A stretch of 64,000 bases of DNA from Chitinophaga polysaccharea (GCF_007829335.1 NZ_VIWO01000003.1:496001-560000), one strand, 5' to 3'. Numbered from the stretch's first letter, positions 17,383 through 27,258 are shown. Notes: generated by a model not told the origin, from the sequence alone. Translations and numbers: made by a program.

Positions 17383-18613
17383 ATGCCATGCGATCTACCA
17401 CTCTCTTCAGCGTGAGTCCCTGTACAATGATAGAGAACAGCACCACGAAGTAGCTGGCGGATAAAATGAGTTCTTTATAGGGAGATTCCGGTAAAGACAG
17501 CGCCAATGCTACGGAAATGCCGCCCCGGAGTCCTGCCCATACCAGGATGGTAATTCTTTTGTAATTGAGTTTCAGCGTGCGTTTAAATATAGCGGAAGGC
17601 CCTACAATACTGGCTGCGCGGGCCATCAATATAAAGATAGCCGATACCAGGCCGGTAAACCAATAGTTTTGCAGGAAGGGCATAATCACAATCTGGAGGC
17701 CAATCATCACGAATAAAATGGTGTTCAGGAGTTCATCGATGAGATTCCATACATTATGAAAGTAGCGTTGTATATCTTCAGACTGTTTGGTACCCAGGGA
17801 AGTGTTACCCAATATCAGTCCGGCAGAAACGGCCGCCAGTGGAATAGATACGTGTAACATGGCGCCTAGCACAGAAATAACCATCACCATGGACAATGAT
17901 ACCATCACAATAATCTGGAAATCATCCACTCGTTTCATGGTCCGGTAAGCGACAATGGCGGAGATGACGCCGAGTAGTACGCCTCCGAATACTTCCTGGG
18001 AAAAAACGGCGGCCGCATGGCCGAAGGTAACATGCGGATCCGTGGCGCCGGCTACTTCCTTGAGAATGACGAAAAGGAGGATACCGGTACCATCGTTGAG
18101 TAGCGACTCACCACCGATAATCGTTTCCAGGGATGCGGGCACTTTTGATTTTTTCAGGATAGACAATACTGCTACCGGATCGGTAGGTGAAATCAATGCG
18201 CCAAAGAGGAGGCAGTACACGAGAGGGATATCGATATGCATTAGCGCTGTGGCCCAGTACAGCAGGAAACCGAAGATGAAGGTAGAACCCACTACGCCTA
18301 TGGTACTAAGTACCAGCACCGGGTATCGTTGTTCTTTCAGTTTATTGAAATCGAAATGCAGGGCACTGGCAAAGAGGAGGAAGCCTAACATAATATCCAG
18401 CAGGGTGCCCGTAAAATCGATACCGTGGGTAACGTCTTTGATAAAGGAAAATACATCCGGGAATATTTTACCGGTCAGGGAAATGAGGACCGACAACAAG
18501 ATAGCCACTACCATTACACCAATGGTGCCGGGTAGTTTGATAAACCGGTTGTTGAGATAGGAGATTAATGCACTAATGGTAACTAATGCCGTTATCAGCG
18601 TGAAAGTGTTCAT
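17381..18613 (-). CDS. Monovalent cation/proton antiporter (CPA1, NhaP-type)
   Basis: A 410-residue integral membrane protein with about 11-12 hydrophobic helices. Core motifs of the CPA1 family are present: 'GALISPTDPVAVLSILKK' and 'GGESLLNDGTGILLF' (the Asn-Asp ion-binding pair). It should exchange Na+ or K+ for protons across the inner membrane for pH or salt homeostasis. There is no C-terminal TrkA or cNMP domain. The ATG at 18613 is preferred to a TTG two codons earlier. Confidence 0.9.
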   Translation of the reverse strand: MNTFTLITALVTISALISYLNNRFIKLPGTIGVMVVAILLSVLISLTGKIFPDVFSFIKDVTHGIDFTGTLLDIMLGFLLFASALHFDFNKLKEQRYPVLVLSTIGVVGSTFIFGFLLYWATALMHIDIPLVYCLLFGALISPTDPVAVLSILKKSKVPASLETIIGGESLLNDGTGILLFVILKEVAGATDPHVTFGHAAAVFSQEVFGGVLLGVISAIVAYRTMKRVDDFQIIVMVSLSMVMVISVLGAMLHVSIPLAAVSAGLILGNTSLGTKQSEDIQRYFHNVWNLIDELLNTILFVMIGLQIVIMPFLQNYWFTGLVSAIFILMARAASIVGPSAIFKRTLKLNYKRITILVWAGLRGGISVALALSLPESPYKELILSASYFVVLFSIIVQGLTLKRVVDRMA

Positions 18614-18730
18614 AAGCAAATCGAATAATGCCAGTTAAAAAATCAGGTTCCTAATGATGCTACAGTTATTCCGGAGGGCTTTAAAGATAGAAAAAAAGCA
18701 GGCAATCATGGGCTGATTTGCATTTTCGAT

Positions 18731-19075
18731 TTACTTTTTCCTGGAAGATGGTGCTTTATCGTTAAATTCTAATGCCATTTTAATCCAATACTGTAATTGC
18801 TTTTTGGAGTGGAGGGTGTTTTCGTCAACGAAGATGAATCCTTTCATTTCTTTGCCGCCATGTATCATCACTTCTGCGCCGCTGTTGGCTTCCAGCACTT
18901 CATCAGATTTAGCGGGATCTATTCTTACCATCATTTTATCGGGTCGTACGCCTATACACATTTTATCGTTGACCATAAAGCACAGGCCTCCAAACATTTT
19001 CTTTTCAACAATATTGGTGGTAGTGGCGGATAATATTTCGCGAACGCGGTCTGCCAGTTTTTCATTGTATGCCAT
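18731..19075 (-). CDS. TfoX N-terminal-domain protein
   Basis: A 114-residue stand-alone TfoX-N domain: 'KKMFGGLCFMVNDKM', 'MMVRIDP' and 'FIFVDENTL' are the usual blocks. In gammaproteobacteria TfoX/Sxy activates competence genes, but single-domain homologues like this are widespread and not tied to competence. No competence genes lie nearby. The Lys/Arg-rich tail (SSRKK) is minor. Confidence 0.85.
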   Translation of the reverse strand: MAYNEKLADRVREILSATTTNIVEKKMFGGLCFMVNDKMCIGVRPDKMMVRIDPAKSDEVLEANSGAEVMIHGGKEMKGFIFVDENTLHSKKQLQYWIKMALEFNDKAPSSRKK

Positions 19076-19182
19076 GGCGTAATTTTTTTGGGAGATAATA
19101 AAGATACGATTTCCCGCTAATTGCTGTACTGCTTTCCAGGGCTTCTCTTAATGCTGCAATGGTTTCGTATACGTTATCGTGC

Positions 19183-19833
19183 TTATATGTATCTCCAGAC
19201 ATCTGGCGTTGCCTCCGTAAACTCGCTGCAGTGCCAGGTTTCCTGGGTGTTCGGAATCTGCTGCCGGTGCAGGTGGGCAAGCTCCATCAGTTCATGTTTA
19301 TTGCTTACCCCGAGAATTTCTTTTTTTAAATACCGGTAACAATTCATGCCACCGAAAGTATCGTTTCCTAACGGATGATAATGGGAAAAAGCGCAATAAT
19401 AACAACATTGAAAAGCAGCGTTTTGCGGCAATAGTTTTTGTAGTTGAGATAATATTCCTTCCATTGTAAATTCTCCACCACCATCCGGAAGCGTATAGGT
19501 ATTTAGGCCATCGATGGTGAGGCTGCATTGGTCGTAGCGGGCTTGTATACCGCTGCGGAGCAGCAGCCTGATAGTCAACGCTGCTGTAGCTGTAGCCTGG
19601 GCTATGCGCATCTTAATGGGGATGGTTATTTGAAAGGTGCAATTGGTGACATATTGAAAAGGATCGAGCGTAATGCCTGGCGGCAGTGGTGCCGGATCGT
19701 CTTTTTCCAGGCTGTCGAAATTGCTGCCGGTAAATGTGATATCCCGGATGGGGACGCGGAGCATTGCGCCATCGCTGGTAAATTGTGTGTGTACGGTGCC
19801 GGTGCTGTCGGTATAAATAACAGGGAATGTCAT
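19183..19833 (-). CDS. Uncharacterised Cys/His-containing protein (DUF6304-like)
   Basis: A 216-residue soluble protein with no signal peptide. The N-terminal half has immunoglobulin-like beta pattern; the C-terminal half has a distinctive 'CCYYCAFSHYHP' then 'GGMNCYRYLKK' segment that could bind a metal. The layout recalls DUF6304, recognised from memory and not checked. Function is unknown. After its stop, another frame stays open leftwards to 19062; this may be chance. Confidence 0.65.
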   Translation of the reverse strand: MTFPVIYTDSTGTVHTQFTSDGAMLRVPIRDITFTGSNFDSLEKDDPAPLPPGITLDPFQYVTNCTFQITIPIKMRIAQATATAALTIRLLLRSGIQARYDQCSLTIDGLNTYTLPDGGGEFTMEGILSQLQKLLPQNAAFQCCYYCAFSHYHPLGNDTFGGMNCYRYLKKEILGVSNKHELMELAHLHRQQIPNTQETWHCSEFTEATPDVWRYI

Positions 19834-19978
19834 TAGAAAGTGGCGTTATATGCGTCGATAAAGATAGCGATTCCGCTGCCAGTTTATTTCATCATGTTTT
19901 TTAATGGTGCGACGCGATAATTTTATTGATTAGCAAAAATGATCATATATTTGCTCTACTTTAATACATCTGTCGTTA

Positions 19979-22900
19979 ATGCACTTGCCACTTTTGAAGA
20001 ACCTGCATGCACTGTTATTGCTATGCCTCTTATTTCCTGTGGTTGCACGGGCACAGGAAGGAATGCCAGTGAACATACGTCCTTGCGGCGCCGATGCCTT
20101 ACAGGAACGATGGCGGAAGGATGCCTCTTACCTGGCGCGGGAGCAGGCCATAAACAATGCTATCCTGAAGCGCCAATACATTACCACCCCAGGCTCGGTG
20201 GCTTCCTTTGCACCGGTAGTATTACCGGTAGTTTTTCATATTATCAACGAAGATCCGGCGGCATTTCCGGATGCGGCGGTGATAGCGGCGCTAAAGGAAC
20301 TAAATGACGCCTATGCTGCCACCGGCGCGTTCACCGGCGCCCGTACCGATACCAAGATCCAGTTTTGCCTGGCTAAAACAGCCCCCGATGGTGGCAAAAC
20401 CAGTGGCATTGTACGGACACATTCCTATTTATCTGATTTTGACAACGAAATGGAAGGCAGCGATCTTACTGCATTGGGTAAGTGGGACGGCAGCCGTTAC
20501 ATCAACATATGGGTAGTTACCGATATCAAGTCGGAGTATATGCAGGACTTTAACTGCGGCGTATGGACCCGTCTAAAAATGGGCGGTTATGCCAGCGCCG
20601 GTGGCGATATTGTGGTGGCAGGGTTAGGGGTAGGTGTGCTGGCGCATGAAATGGGACACTACCTGAGCCTGTTGCATACTTTTGCCAACAGGGACTGTAA
20701 GAACGACGATTGTTTGGTAGATGGAGATAAAGTGTGTGATACACCGCCGGAAAGAACGATTACCGGCGGATATGCCTGTTCCGCTCCGCAGAACTCCTGT
20801 AGTACCGATACCTTATCCGGGTTTACTACCGACGTGCCCGACCTGCCGGATAATTTCATGGACTATGGCCAGGGTACCGGATGTGTGTTATCATTTACGG
20901 CCGGGCAAGCCCAGCGGATGCACGATTTTATTGCCGTAGCCCTCACCGGAATGCTCGCCAGTACGGTTTGTAACGATCCCTGTACGGATAATATCATTGC
21001 TGCTTTTACCCGCGATATTGAATACCCCGTAGTAGGCGACAAGGTTACCTTTACCAGCACCGGTACGGGTGGGAATGCCTATCAGTGGCTGGTAGATGGC
21101 GTGCCACAGGGGAATGCCCCCACTTTACAGCTTACCGTAACACAAAAGAAGAATTATGAAATTATATTGCGTGTAACCAATACCGTGAACGGGTGCTTTG
21201 CCACCACCAATGATGTGATACAGGTAAGCTGCGGCGTGGTTGCCCGTTTCTGGCCCAGCAAGCGAAAGATTGCTTCTAAAGCCGGCTTTTCGCTGGACAG
21301 CGTGATGTTTCATAACCGGTCGCGCAACGCTACTAGCTGGAGCTGGTTGATGAGCAACGACAAGGGCATGGTGGAACAGGAAATCAGCACCATCGAACAA
21401 CTTACATACGTTTTTAAAACGCCCGGCAATTACCATGTTCGTTTAGCCGCTACTGATGGACACTGTTTTGATACCTCCAATGTTGTACAGATTATTGTAG
21501 ATGATCCTACGCCTGATGGTGCCGTATATGTGACTAAAGTAGAATGCTATCAGCAAACCAAAGTAAAGGTTACCTTATACTTCCATAATTTTGGTTACGA
21601 TACCATCCCCAAAAACACACCAGTATCTTTTTACGATGGCGATCCCCGCAAGCCTGGTACGAAGAAGGTCGGTGCTGTATGGCCGCTGCCATCGGACCTT
21701 CCAGGTAAATGCTCCACGCCGTTGCTGTCTACCGTGGTAGATGCAGGCAGGGCAGGGATAGATACGCTAAGCGTAGTGCTGAACGATAATGGTTCCACTT
21801 TGCCATTACTTCTCCCCAATACCAGCCTCGTGGAAACCAACTATGGTAATAATATCGCCATAAAGAAAGGGTTTAAGTTCAGGGTGGTCCTGGATCCGGC
21901 AGATTTTACCCTGACACCGGAACAACAGGTGGTGTTAACACCCAAAGGCGTAAATGGTACCCTGCAAAGTGCCAGCTGGACGGGTAACTATCTCAGCTGT
22001 ACTAGTTGTGTAACACCTACTTTTACGGCACCTTACCGGAAAGATACTGTGACTACCGACCAGGTGCTGGCCTACTCGCCCTATGCCTGTTACGATAGTG
22101 CCATTGCCACCCTGCATATCCCCGTGGTAGATGATTATACGGTGCAGGTGAAAAGTGTAGATTGTTCCCATGGAGATAGTTTGCATGTTACTTTCTCTCT
22201 TTGTAATGGCTATAAAAAGGGTAATATCCCTGCGCAGTTGACGGTGGCGTTTTACGACAGGACCCCGGGAGATCCTGCCGCCAACGTGCTGGGTAATGGG
22301 TTTATTACGCCTGTTGCCAGTACCGGCGCCTGTGAAGACTATGGCAGTGATATCAAGGGAACGTCTACCGGCAATGTATTTGCCATCGTGAATATGGATG
22401 CCCGGCCGCAGGTGCCGGAAACCGGGCTGAATGAAGCCGATTATCATAATAATACTACGCAATGGCAATACAAGCGGCCTACTGTATCTATCTTTCCACA
22501 AGATACCATGGTGATGCGGAAAGCAACGTTTCCGCTGCGTTACCAGGTATCCGCCTTTACACCCAGGGATATTTTATGGCAGAACGATAACGCCTATACG
22601 TTGAGTTGCTACACCTGTGCTGCGCCCCAGGCAGTGATGAAAGACAGCGCTTTTATTGGCGTGCAGCTGACTAACCGGTACGGTTGTACGATCAGGGACC
22701 GGCAGTATGTGCATATTTTCCCGCCGGATTTTACAATAGATCTGTTGCAGACCGACTGTTATGACAACCAGCATACGCTGGTGAAGTTTAAGGTGTGTAC
22801 CGCCAATGGTTACGACAGCATACCGGCAAAATTGCCGATATCTTTTTATGATGGGGATCCAGCCAGCGAACGGACAGGCGTGTTGTTGCCGTTGTTTTAT

Positions 22901-23593
22901 ACGCCGGTGACAGATGGCGTTTGCAGGGAATTTACCACGGTGGTGGCCTCGCCACAGGGGCGGGACATTACGGCGGTTGTAAACCGGCAATCGGCCAACT
23001 ATGTGGTGGAAGAAACAGATTATGCCAATAACCTGGCGAACATTGGTTATACGCCGTTTTCCGTTACCATGGACCGAACGTTGATTGAGCTTCCCCGGCC
23101 GGCGGCAACTGGGTTGCTGGCCATTGTAGAAGGAGGACCAGCTGTTTCTTACGCCTGGACGCCGGCTATAGGTTTGTCCTGCAGCAATTGCGTGGCTCCG
23201 GTGGCATCGGCTTTGTCATCTATGCGTTATACGGTGATGGCCGCCAACAAATATTATTGCACGGATACGGCATCTGTCTATATCAAAACATTCACCAATA
23301 CAGGCATTACCATGCCTAATGCCTTTACGCCCAATGGAGATGGGCAAAATGATTGGTTTTATGTGATAGGCAGCTGGGATATTAAGATGATCCGGGACTT
23401 TTATATCTATAACCGGTCGGGAAATAAGGTATTTGAAGCGCATAACACGCCAGCCAACGACCGGAGCTACGGTTGGAACGGGATGATCAACGATAAGCCG
23501 GCAGCGATGGGTGCTTATGTTTATTACGCTACGGTAGAGTTTATGGATGGCAGTACACAGTTGGTAAAGGGTGCAGTGACGCTGATCCGGTAG
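19979..23593 (+). CDS. Large T9SS-secreted M43-like metalloprotease with adhesive repeats
   Basis: A 1204-residue exported protein. After the signal peptide (to about 26) comes a pappalysin/M43-type zinc protease with HEMGHYLSLLH (223-233) and a Met-turn 'NFMDYG'. PKD-like sandwiches follow. Then come three related Cys-containing repeats beginning near residues 517, 720 and 920, each with a 'VxFYDxxP' strand. Three 'LSCxxC' motifs ('LSCTSC', 'LSCYTC', 'LSCSNC') separate the repeats. The end is a gliding-motility-associated type B sorting domain ('TMPNAFTPNGDGQND'). It should be exported by the type IX system and stay at or leave the cell surface. Substrate unknown. Confidence 0.9.
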   Translation: MHLPLLKNLHALLLLCLLFPVVARAQEGMPVNIRPCGADALQERWRKDASYLAREQAINNAILKRQYITTPGSVASFAPVVLPVVFHIINEDPAAFPDAAVIAALKELNDAYAATGAFTGARTDTKIQFCLAKTAPDGGKTSGIVRTHSYLSDFDNEMEGSDLTALGKWDGSRYINIWVVTDIKSEYMQDFNCGVWTRLKMGGYASAGGDIVVAGLGVGVLAHEMGHYLSLLHTFANRDCKNDDCLVDGDKVCDTPPERTITGGYACSAPQNSCSTDTLSGFTTDVPDLPDNFMDYGQGTGCVLSFTAGQAQRMHDFIAVALTGMLASTVCNDPCTDNIIAAFTRDIEYPVVGDKVTFTSTGTGGNAYQWLVDGVPQGNAPTLQLTVTQKKNYEIILRVTNTVNGCFATTNDVIQVSCGVVARFWPSKRKIASKAGFSLDSVMFHNRSRNATSWSWLMSNDKGMVEQEISTIEQLTYVFKTPGNYHVRLAATDGHCFDTSNVVQIIVDDPTPDGAVYVTKVECYQQTKVKVTLYFHNFGYDTIPKNTPVSFYDGDPRKPGTKKVGAVWPLPSDLPGKCSTPLLSTVVDAGRAGIDTLSVVLNDNGSTLPLLLPNTSLVETNYGNNIAIKKGFKFRVVLDPADFTLTPEQQVVLTPKGVNGTLQSASWTGNYLSCTSCVTPTFTAPYRKDTVTTDQVLAYSPYACYDSAIATLHIPVVDDYTVQVKSVDCSHGDSLHVTFSLCNGYKKGNIPAQLTVAFYDRTPGDPAANVLGNGFITPVASTGACEDYGSDIKGTSTGNVFAIVNMDARPQVPETGLNEADYHNNTTQWQYKRPTVSIFPQDTMVMRKATFPLRYQVSAFTPRDILWQNDNAYTLSCYTCAAPQAVMKDSAFIGVQLTNRYGCTIRDRQYVHIFPPDFTIDLLQTDCYDNQHTLVKFKVCTANGYDSIPAKLPISFYDGDPASERTGVLLPLFYTPVTDGVCREFTTVVASPQGRDITAVVNRQSANYVVEETDYANNLANIGYTPFSVTMDRTLIELPRPAATGLLAIVEGGPAVSYAWTPAIGLSCSNCVAPVASALSSMRYTVMAANKYYCTDTASVYIKTFTNTGITMPNAFTPNGDGQNDWFYVIGSWDIKMIRDFYIYNRSGNKVFEAHNTPANDRSYGWNGMINDKPAAMGAYVYYATVEFMDGSTQLVKGAVTLIR

Positions 23594-23661
23594 TTGCGCC
23601 ACATATCACATCGCACTGTTTAAAGCGCTGCAAAAGGTGTATCTTGACATCAAATCCTGTT

Positions 23662-24573
23662 ATGTTTGTTATGAGAATATTGAAAGCCATTGTTCTTCTT
23701 TTCGCGACCTGGTTGCTGGCTGCCACGGCTTATGCGCAGGTGAAAGTACAGTTGATAGATCCTGCAGCTACGCAGGCGGGTATACAAACCGTTCATTCCC
23801 CACATATGGCGATGCAGCCAGCGGCGGGTACCAACCAGCATCGGCTGTTGCTGATGATTCCGGGTACCGGTGGGGCTGCAGTACATATGCGTTCTTTCGA
23901 CAGCTGTTTTGCCGCCATGGGATATTATGTGATCAGCCTGGATTATATGAATAACGTGATTACTACCGTTTGTTCCAAGAGTGAAGACAGTACTTGTTTT
24001 GATCATTTCAGGGAAGAAATTATGTTTGGCACCCCGGTGAGTGACAAGGTAGCAGTAGATTCCATGAATAGTATTGTGCATCGTGTAACGGCGCTGTTGA
24101 AATATCTGGCAGGAAAAGATGCCGGTTGGAAAATGTTTTTAAAACAGGGGGGGCCGGCCTGGGATAAGATTGTTGTGGCGGGCCATTCACAGGGCGCCGG
24201 TCATGCTGCTTTTATGGGTAAACATTTCCGGATGGGCGGTGTGCTGTTATTTTCCGGACCACAGGATTACCTGCAACAGTTCCACCGGCCGGCCGGCTGG
24301 CAATGGGAACATGGATTGACGCCGGTAGGAAGGTATTATGCTTTCCTGCATGTACGCGATCCTTATGTGTTCGACTACCAGGCGCAGGATGTGGCAGCGG
24401 TTATAAGACCTGCGGCCGCAGATACCACCATGGTATCTCCCGGTGTAACGGTGGCGGGTAAACGGCAGATACTGGTGACCGATATAGACCGCAAAGATAC
24501 GCATGGTTCCACCCTGAGTACCGAATTTGTGCCTGTGTGGCGTTATATGATCAGCAACGCAACAAAAAAATAG
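23662..24573 (+). CDS. Secreted alpha/beta hydrolase
   Basis: About 303 residues. The signal peptide ends near 'ATAYAQ'. The hydrolase core has an oxyanion-type 'LLMIPGTGG' and the nucleophile elbow 'GHSQGAGHAAF' (Ser176), with a late 'DTHGSTLST' that may supply the catalytic His. Starts at 23662 or 23671 are both possible. The reaction could be esterase- or peptidase-like; substrate unknown. A TATCTTGA box at about 23639 may be its promoter. The AraC regulator begins four bases after its stop, so the two are probably co-transcribed. Confidence 0.8.
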   Translation: MFVMRILKAIVLLFATWLLAATAYAQVKVQLIDPAATQAGIQTVHSPHMAMQPAAGTNQHRLLLMIPGTGGAAVHMRSFDSCFAAMGYYVISLDYMNNVITTVCSKSEDSTCFDHFREEIMFGTPVSDKVAVDSMNSIVHRVTALLKYLAGKDAGWKMFLKQGGPAWDKIVVAGHSQGAGHAAFMGKHFRMGGVLLFSGPQDYLQQFHRPAGWQWEHGLTPVGRYYAFLHVRDPYVFDYQAQDVAAVIRPAAADTTMVSPGVTVAGKRQILVTDIDRKDTHGSTLSTEFVPVWRYMISNATKK

Positions 24574-24577
24574 ATTT

Positions 24578-25360
24578 ATGCGCAAACTGGAAGCGGGCGT
24601 GTTTTTAGGAGAAGCGGATGGGGTGTTTCACCAGGAAGGGGTGATTGTAAGCAAGGCTGTTTACAGGCAGCCTCCCGTGTACCAGGGTTGGCATTATCAT
24701 GAGCATCACCATTTAACGGTAGTGGTAAGAGGAGGAAACGTAGAGCATCGTTCCGTTAAGGAGAAAGAGGTGCTGGCCGGGCAAGTATTATTTTATCGTA
24801 GCGGGGAGTCGCATAAAAATAGCCATACCCAGTGTCCTTCCGTTAACATCAACCTGGAGATACCTGATAGCTTTTTAAAGCACTATGGATTGTCGTTCAG
24901 TGCGGTGGACCGTTTCCCGGAGCAACTGGAGCAGATGAAATATGCCGTGCTAAAGGCTTATCAGGCGTGTAAGCTGGGAGATGCGGCTCTCATTCCATCC
25001 CTGTTGTTGCCCGGGTTTACCGCGCCGCTGGTGCGTAAAGCCGAAATGCCGCCCTGGGTATTGCAATTGAAAATGCTGTTGAACGACCGCTGGAATGAAA
25101 CATTGTCCCTGCAGGAGATGTCTGTTATCCTGGGCATACACCCGGTGACTATTTCCCGGTATTTTCCTGTTTATTTTAATTGCTCGCTGGGGGAATATAT
25201 GCGCAAGATAAAAATAGACCGGGCGCTGGTAATGGTGCAAACGCAGGAAGCATCGCTTACTGATATTGCTTACAGCTGTGGATTCTTTGACCAGAGCCAC
25301 TTTATACGGACCTTCAAGTCAGTTACCGGTTTTCTGCCCCGCCGGTACCAACAAATATAG
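24578..25360 (+). CDS. AraC-family transcriptional regulator
   Basis: A 260-residue regulator. The N-terminal cupin-like sensor has 'WHYHEHHHLTVVVRGG', a cluster of histidines that could bind a metal or ligand. The C-terminal pair of helix-turn-helices (about 165-260) ends with the hallmark 'DIAYSCGFFDQSHFIRTFKSVTG'. It lies four bases after the alpha/beta hydrolase, suggesting control of that gene or the neighbouring peptidase. Ligand unknown. Confidence 0.92.
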   Translation: MRKLEAGVFLGEADGVFHQEGVIVSKAVYRQPPVYQGWHYHEHHHLTVVVRGGNVEHRSVKEKEVLAGQVLFYRSGESHKNSHTQCPSVNINLEIPDSFLKHYGLSFSAVDRFPEQLEQMKYAVLKAYQACKLGDAALIPSLLLPGFTAPLVRKAEMPPWVLQLKMLLNDRWNETLSLQEMSVILGIHPVTISRYFPVYFNCSLGEYMRKIKIDRALVMVQTQEASLTDIAYSCGFFDQSHFIRTFKSVTGFLPRRYQQI

Positions 25361-25426
25361 CAGGCTAATTTTATACTATTTCAGGAAGGAAGAACATCGG
25401 ATCTTTGGCAGATAAATTTTATAGGT

Positions 25427-26368
25427 ATGAAAAGATTTATCTGGCTGGGATTGTACTGTATGCCCCTGCTGGTAAAGGCACAACAGGAGTTGGCCCCCAA
25501 AGAAGTAGCCAGGGCGGTAGACAGTGCTGCGGTCCTTATCAAACGTCACTATGTTTTTGCGGACAAAGGCGATGCTATCGCCAATCATCTTAAAGCGCAA
25601 TATAAAGCCGGTGCTTTTAATCATCTGCCCAGCTGGAAAGCCTTTGACTCTATCGGCACTACTATACTGCATCAGTTTAGCCAGGATGGGCACCTGTATA
25701 TGCGATACAGCCCTGAAAGAGTGAAGGGTATCCGTGCGCAGCGTGAGGAGAGTGGTGGCACAGATGATTTCTTTCACAGTCCGGAAGCGCGGGAGCACAA
25801 TTATGGTTTCCGTGAGGTGAAGATATTGAAAGGCGATACGGGGTATATTAAACTGGACCAGATTAATATTTCAGCAGAGAGTTTGCCTGTATTACAGGCG
25901 GCCATGGCTTTTGTGCACCGTACCAAGGCGTTGATCATCGACTTGCGGGACAATGGCGGTGGTGGTAGTGAAATAGACCTGGTGTTTGAGGGGTGCTTTT
26001 TGCCGGCCGGCCTAACGTTGCTGGAGTCTTATGGCGGTACTGGGCCCGGAGAAGTAGATCGTACAGTGGCGGTAGATTCGGCCTATAGGTATGATGGCCC
26101 GCTATATGTATTGATTAACAAAAGAACCGCTTCCGCGGCGGAGGCGTTTGCCTATGTGATGCAGGCGCATCGCCGGGCGAAGATCATTGGCCAGGCGTCT
26201 GCCGGGGCGGCCAACCATAATGAGTTTTATGTGGTCAATGACCAGGTATTTATTTCTGTGTCGGTGATGGCAGCGGTATTGCCAGGTACCCGGAACAATT
26301 GGGAGTTGAAAGGTGTACAGCCGGATGTAGTAACAGCGCCCGGTGAAGAAATGAATCATTTGCAGTAA
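25427..26368 (+). CDS. S41-family (tail-specific/IRBP-like) peptidase
   Basis: A 313-residue secreted serine peptidase. Signal peptide to about residue 19, a helical N-terminal bundle ('VLIKRHYVFADKG'), then the S41 core: 'GYIKLDQINISA', 'LIIDLRDNGGGG', and the nucleophile in 'RTASAAEAF' (Ser236) with 'IIGQASAGAA'. It lacks a PDZ domain and the 'FGKG' lysine loop of CtpA, so it fits the shorter IRBP/tricorn-like branch. A GATCTTTG at 25400-25407 may be its -7 box. A terminator follows. Confidence 0.88.
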   Translation: MKRFIWLGLYCMPLLVKAQQELAPKEVARAVDSAAVLIKRHYVFADKGDAIANHLKAQYKAGAFNHLPSWKAFDSIGTTILHQFSQDGHLYMRYSPERVKGIRAQREESGGTDDFFHSPEAREHNYGFREVKILKGDTGYIKLDQINISAESLPVLQAAMAFVHRTKALIIDLRDNGGGGSEIDLVFEGCFLPAGLTLLESYGGTGPGEVDRTVAVDSAYRYDGPLYVLINKRTASAAEAFAYVMQAHRRAKIIGQASAGAANHNEFYVVNDQVFISVSVMAAVLPGTRNNWELKGVQPDVVTAPGEEMNHLQ

Positions 26369-26390
26369 AAGCGTAACCTATAAAAAAGAA

Positions 26391-26416
26391 AGCCGGTTCT
26401 CAGTGCAGAACCGGCT
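26391..26416 (+). terminator. Intrinsic terminator after the S41 peptidase
   Basis: A 10-bp stem (26391-26400 with 26407-26416) containing AGCCGGTTCT, followed by TCTTTG. Confidence 0.7.
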
Positions 26417-26752
26417 TCTTTGTCATCACACACATCACTATCAAACTACACAGGAATGGTTCTAAGCATGGTTCCGTTTTCCTGAAAGCGACTATGCCAG
26501 CTAAGGGCCTCCTATAAGCCGTGGGCGTTTGGCTGCCTGCTTACAGGTATTGGAAAAATATTTGTTCGGTGCGTCGCGATAGCTGGCGTACACGCAATTA
26601 TTTTGCGGAAACAAAATTACGCTGCCTGCGGGTGGCGGCTATGCGTTTTTGGGTCAATTCTTTGTTTGAACCGGCCAGCTTGTTATTGCGGGTATTTCGT
26701 TATATTTAGTGGGAGAGTCTATTTATTTCACCATTATTAAATTCCCTTCTTT
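26417..26752. other. Intergenic region without a clear gene
   Basis: About 335 bases. One rightward frame at 26521-26709 is Trp/Arg-rich with no coding character. The far end holds a good promoter (CTTG at 26679, TATATTTA at 26701-26708) for the next gene. An unannotated small RNA cannot be excluded. Confidence 0.4.
26679..26708 (+). promoter_or_regulatory. Bacteroidota-type promoter
   Basis: CTTG (26679-26682), 18 bases, then TATATTTA (26701-26708). It lies about 45 bases ahead of the small secreted protein. Confidence 0.5.
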
Positions 26753-27160
26753 ATGAAGCGTATTGTTCTCGCATTATCATGTGTTTGTTTTTTAGGTATT
26801 TCCGGCGTACAGGCGCAGAGCATCCTGGATAAGGCCAAGCAGGCTGCCGGTACAGTACAAAGCCCTGCTTTGCCGGATGCAGGCAGTATATTAAGTCAAC
26901 TTACGCCTGCGCTGGGATTAACCAATACGCAGCAACCCAAAGTACAAAGTTTGCTGACTACTTTTTTGAAGAAGAAGGCGACTATACTGCCCTTACAACA
27001 AACTAACCCCAGCGCCTATACGTCGAAGTTCGGTGGTTTGAAGAGCGGGCTTTTTTCCAAGCTGAAAACACTGCTCACGATCAGTCAATACACAAAATTA
27101 CTGGGATTGAAGCCCAAGACCAATGATGTAACAAACGTGTTGTCACAACTTTTTTTCTAG
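26753..27160 (+). CDS. Small secreted helical protein, unknown function
   Basis: A 135-residue protein with a clear signal peptide (cleavage near 'GVQAQS'). The mature part is Leu/Lys/Thr-rich and mainly helical ('VQSLLTTFLKKKATILPL', 'LFSKLKTLLTISQYTKLLGL'), without cysteines. I do not recognise the family. It is flanked by its own promoter and a strong terminator, so it is a separate, probably well-expressed unit. Confidence 0.7.
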   Translation: MKRIVLALSCVCFLGISGVQAQSILDKAKQAAGTVQSPALPDAGSILSQLTPALGLTNTQQPKVQSLLTTFLKKKATILPLQQTNPSAYTSKFGGLKSGLFSKLKTLLTISQYTKLLGLKPKTNDVTNVLSQLFF

Positions 27161-27183
27161 CAGAATTTTTTAAGTAAAAGTTT

Positions 27184-27226
27184 AAAGCAACAATCGAAAC
27201 ACTTTTAGTGTTTCGATTGTTGCTTT
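27184..27226 (+). terminator. Strong intrinsic terminator
   Basis: A perfect 20-bp stem with a three-base loop (27184-27203 with 27207-27226), followed by TTTT. The next promoter begins within a few bases. Confidence 0.85.
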
Positions 27227-27230
27227 TTTC

Positions 27231-27238
27231 TATCTTCG
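27231..27238 (+). promoter_or_regulatory. -7 element for the nuclease gene
   Basis: TATCTTCG, one mismatch to TAnnTTTG, placed directly after the preceding terminator and about 20 bases before the ATG. The -33 region would lie inside the terminator stem. Confidence 0.45.
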
Positions 27239-27258
27239 CGGGCGTTCGTTACCATTCC

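Noticed and set aside
18731..19075. Competence regulator TfoX/Sxy
   Set aside because: Only the N-terminal domain is present and no competence genes are nearby.
19062..19280. Leftward frame overlapping and extending past the DUF6304-like gene
   Set aside because: The part beyond the stop looks mildly coding, but the main gene already ends in a plausible C terminus and no start precedes the frame, so a frameshift is not supported.
26521..26709. 62-codon rightward frame
   Set aside because: Arg/Trp-rich with no coding character, and it runs into the promoter of the next gene.
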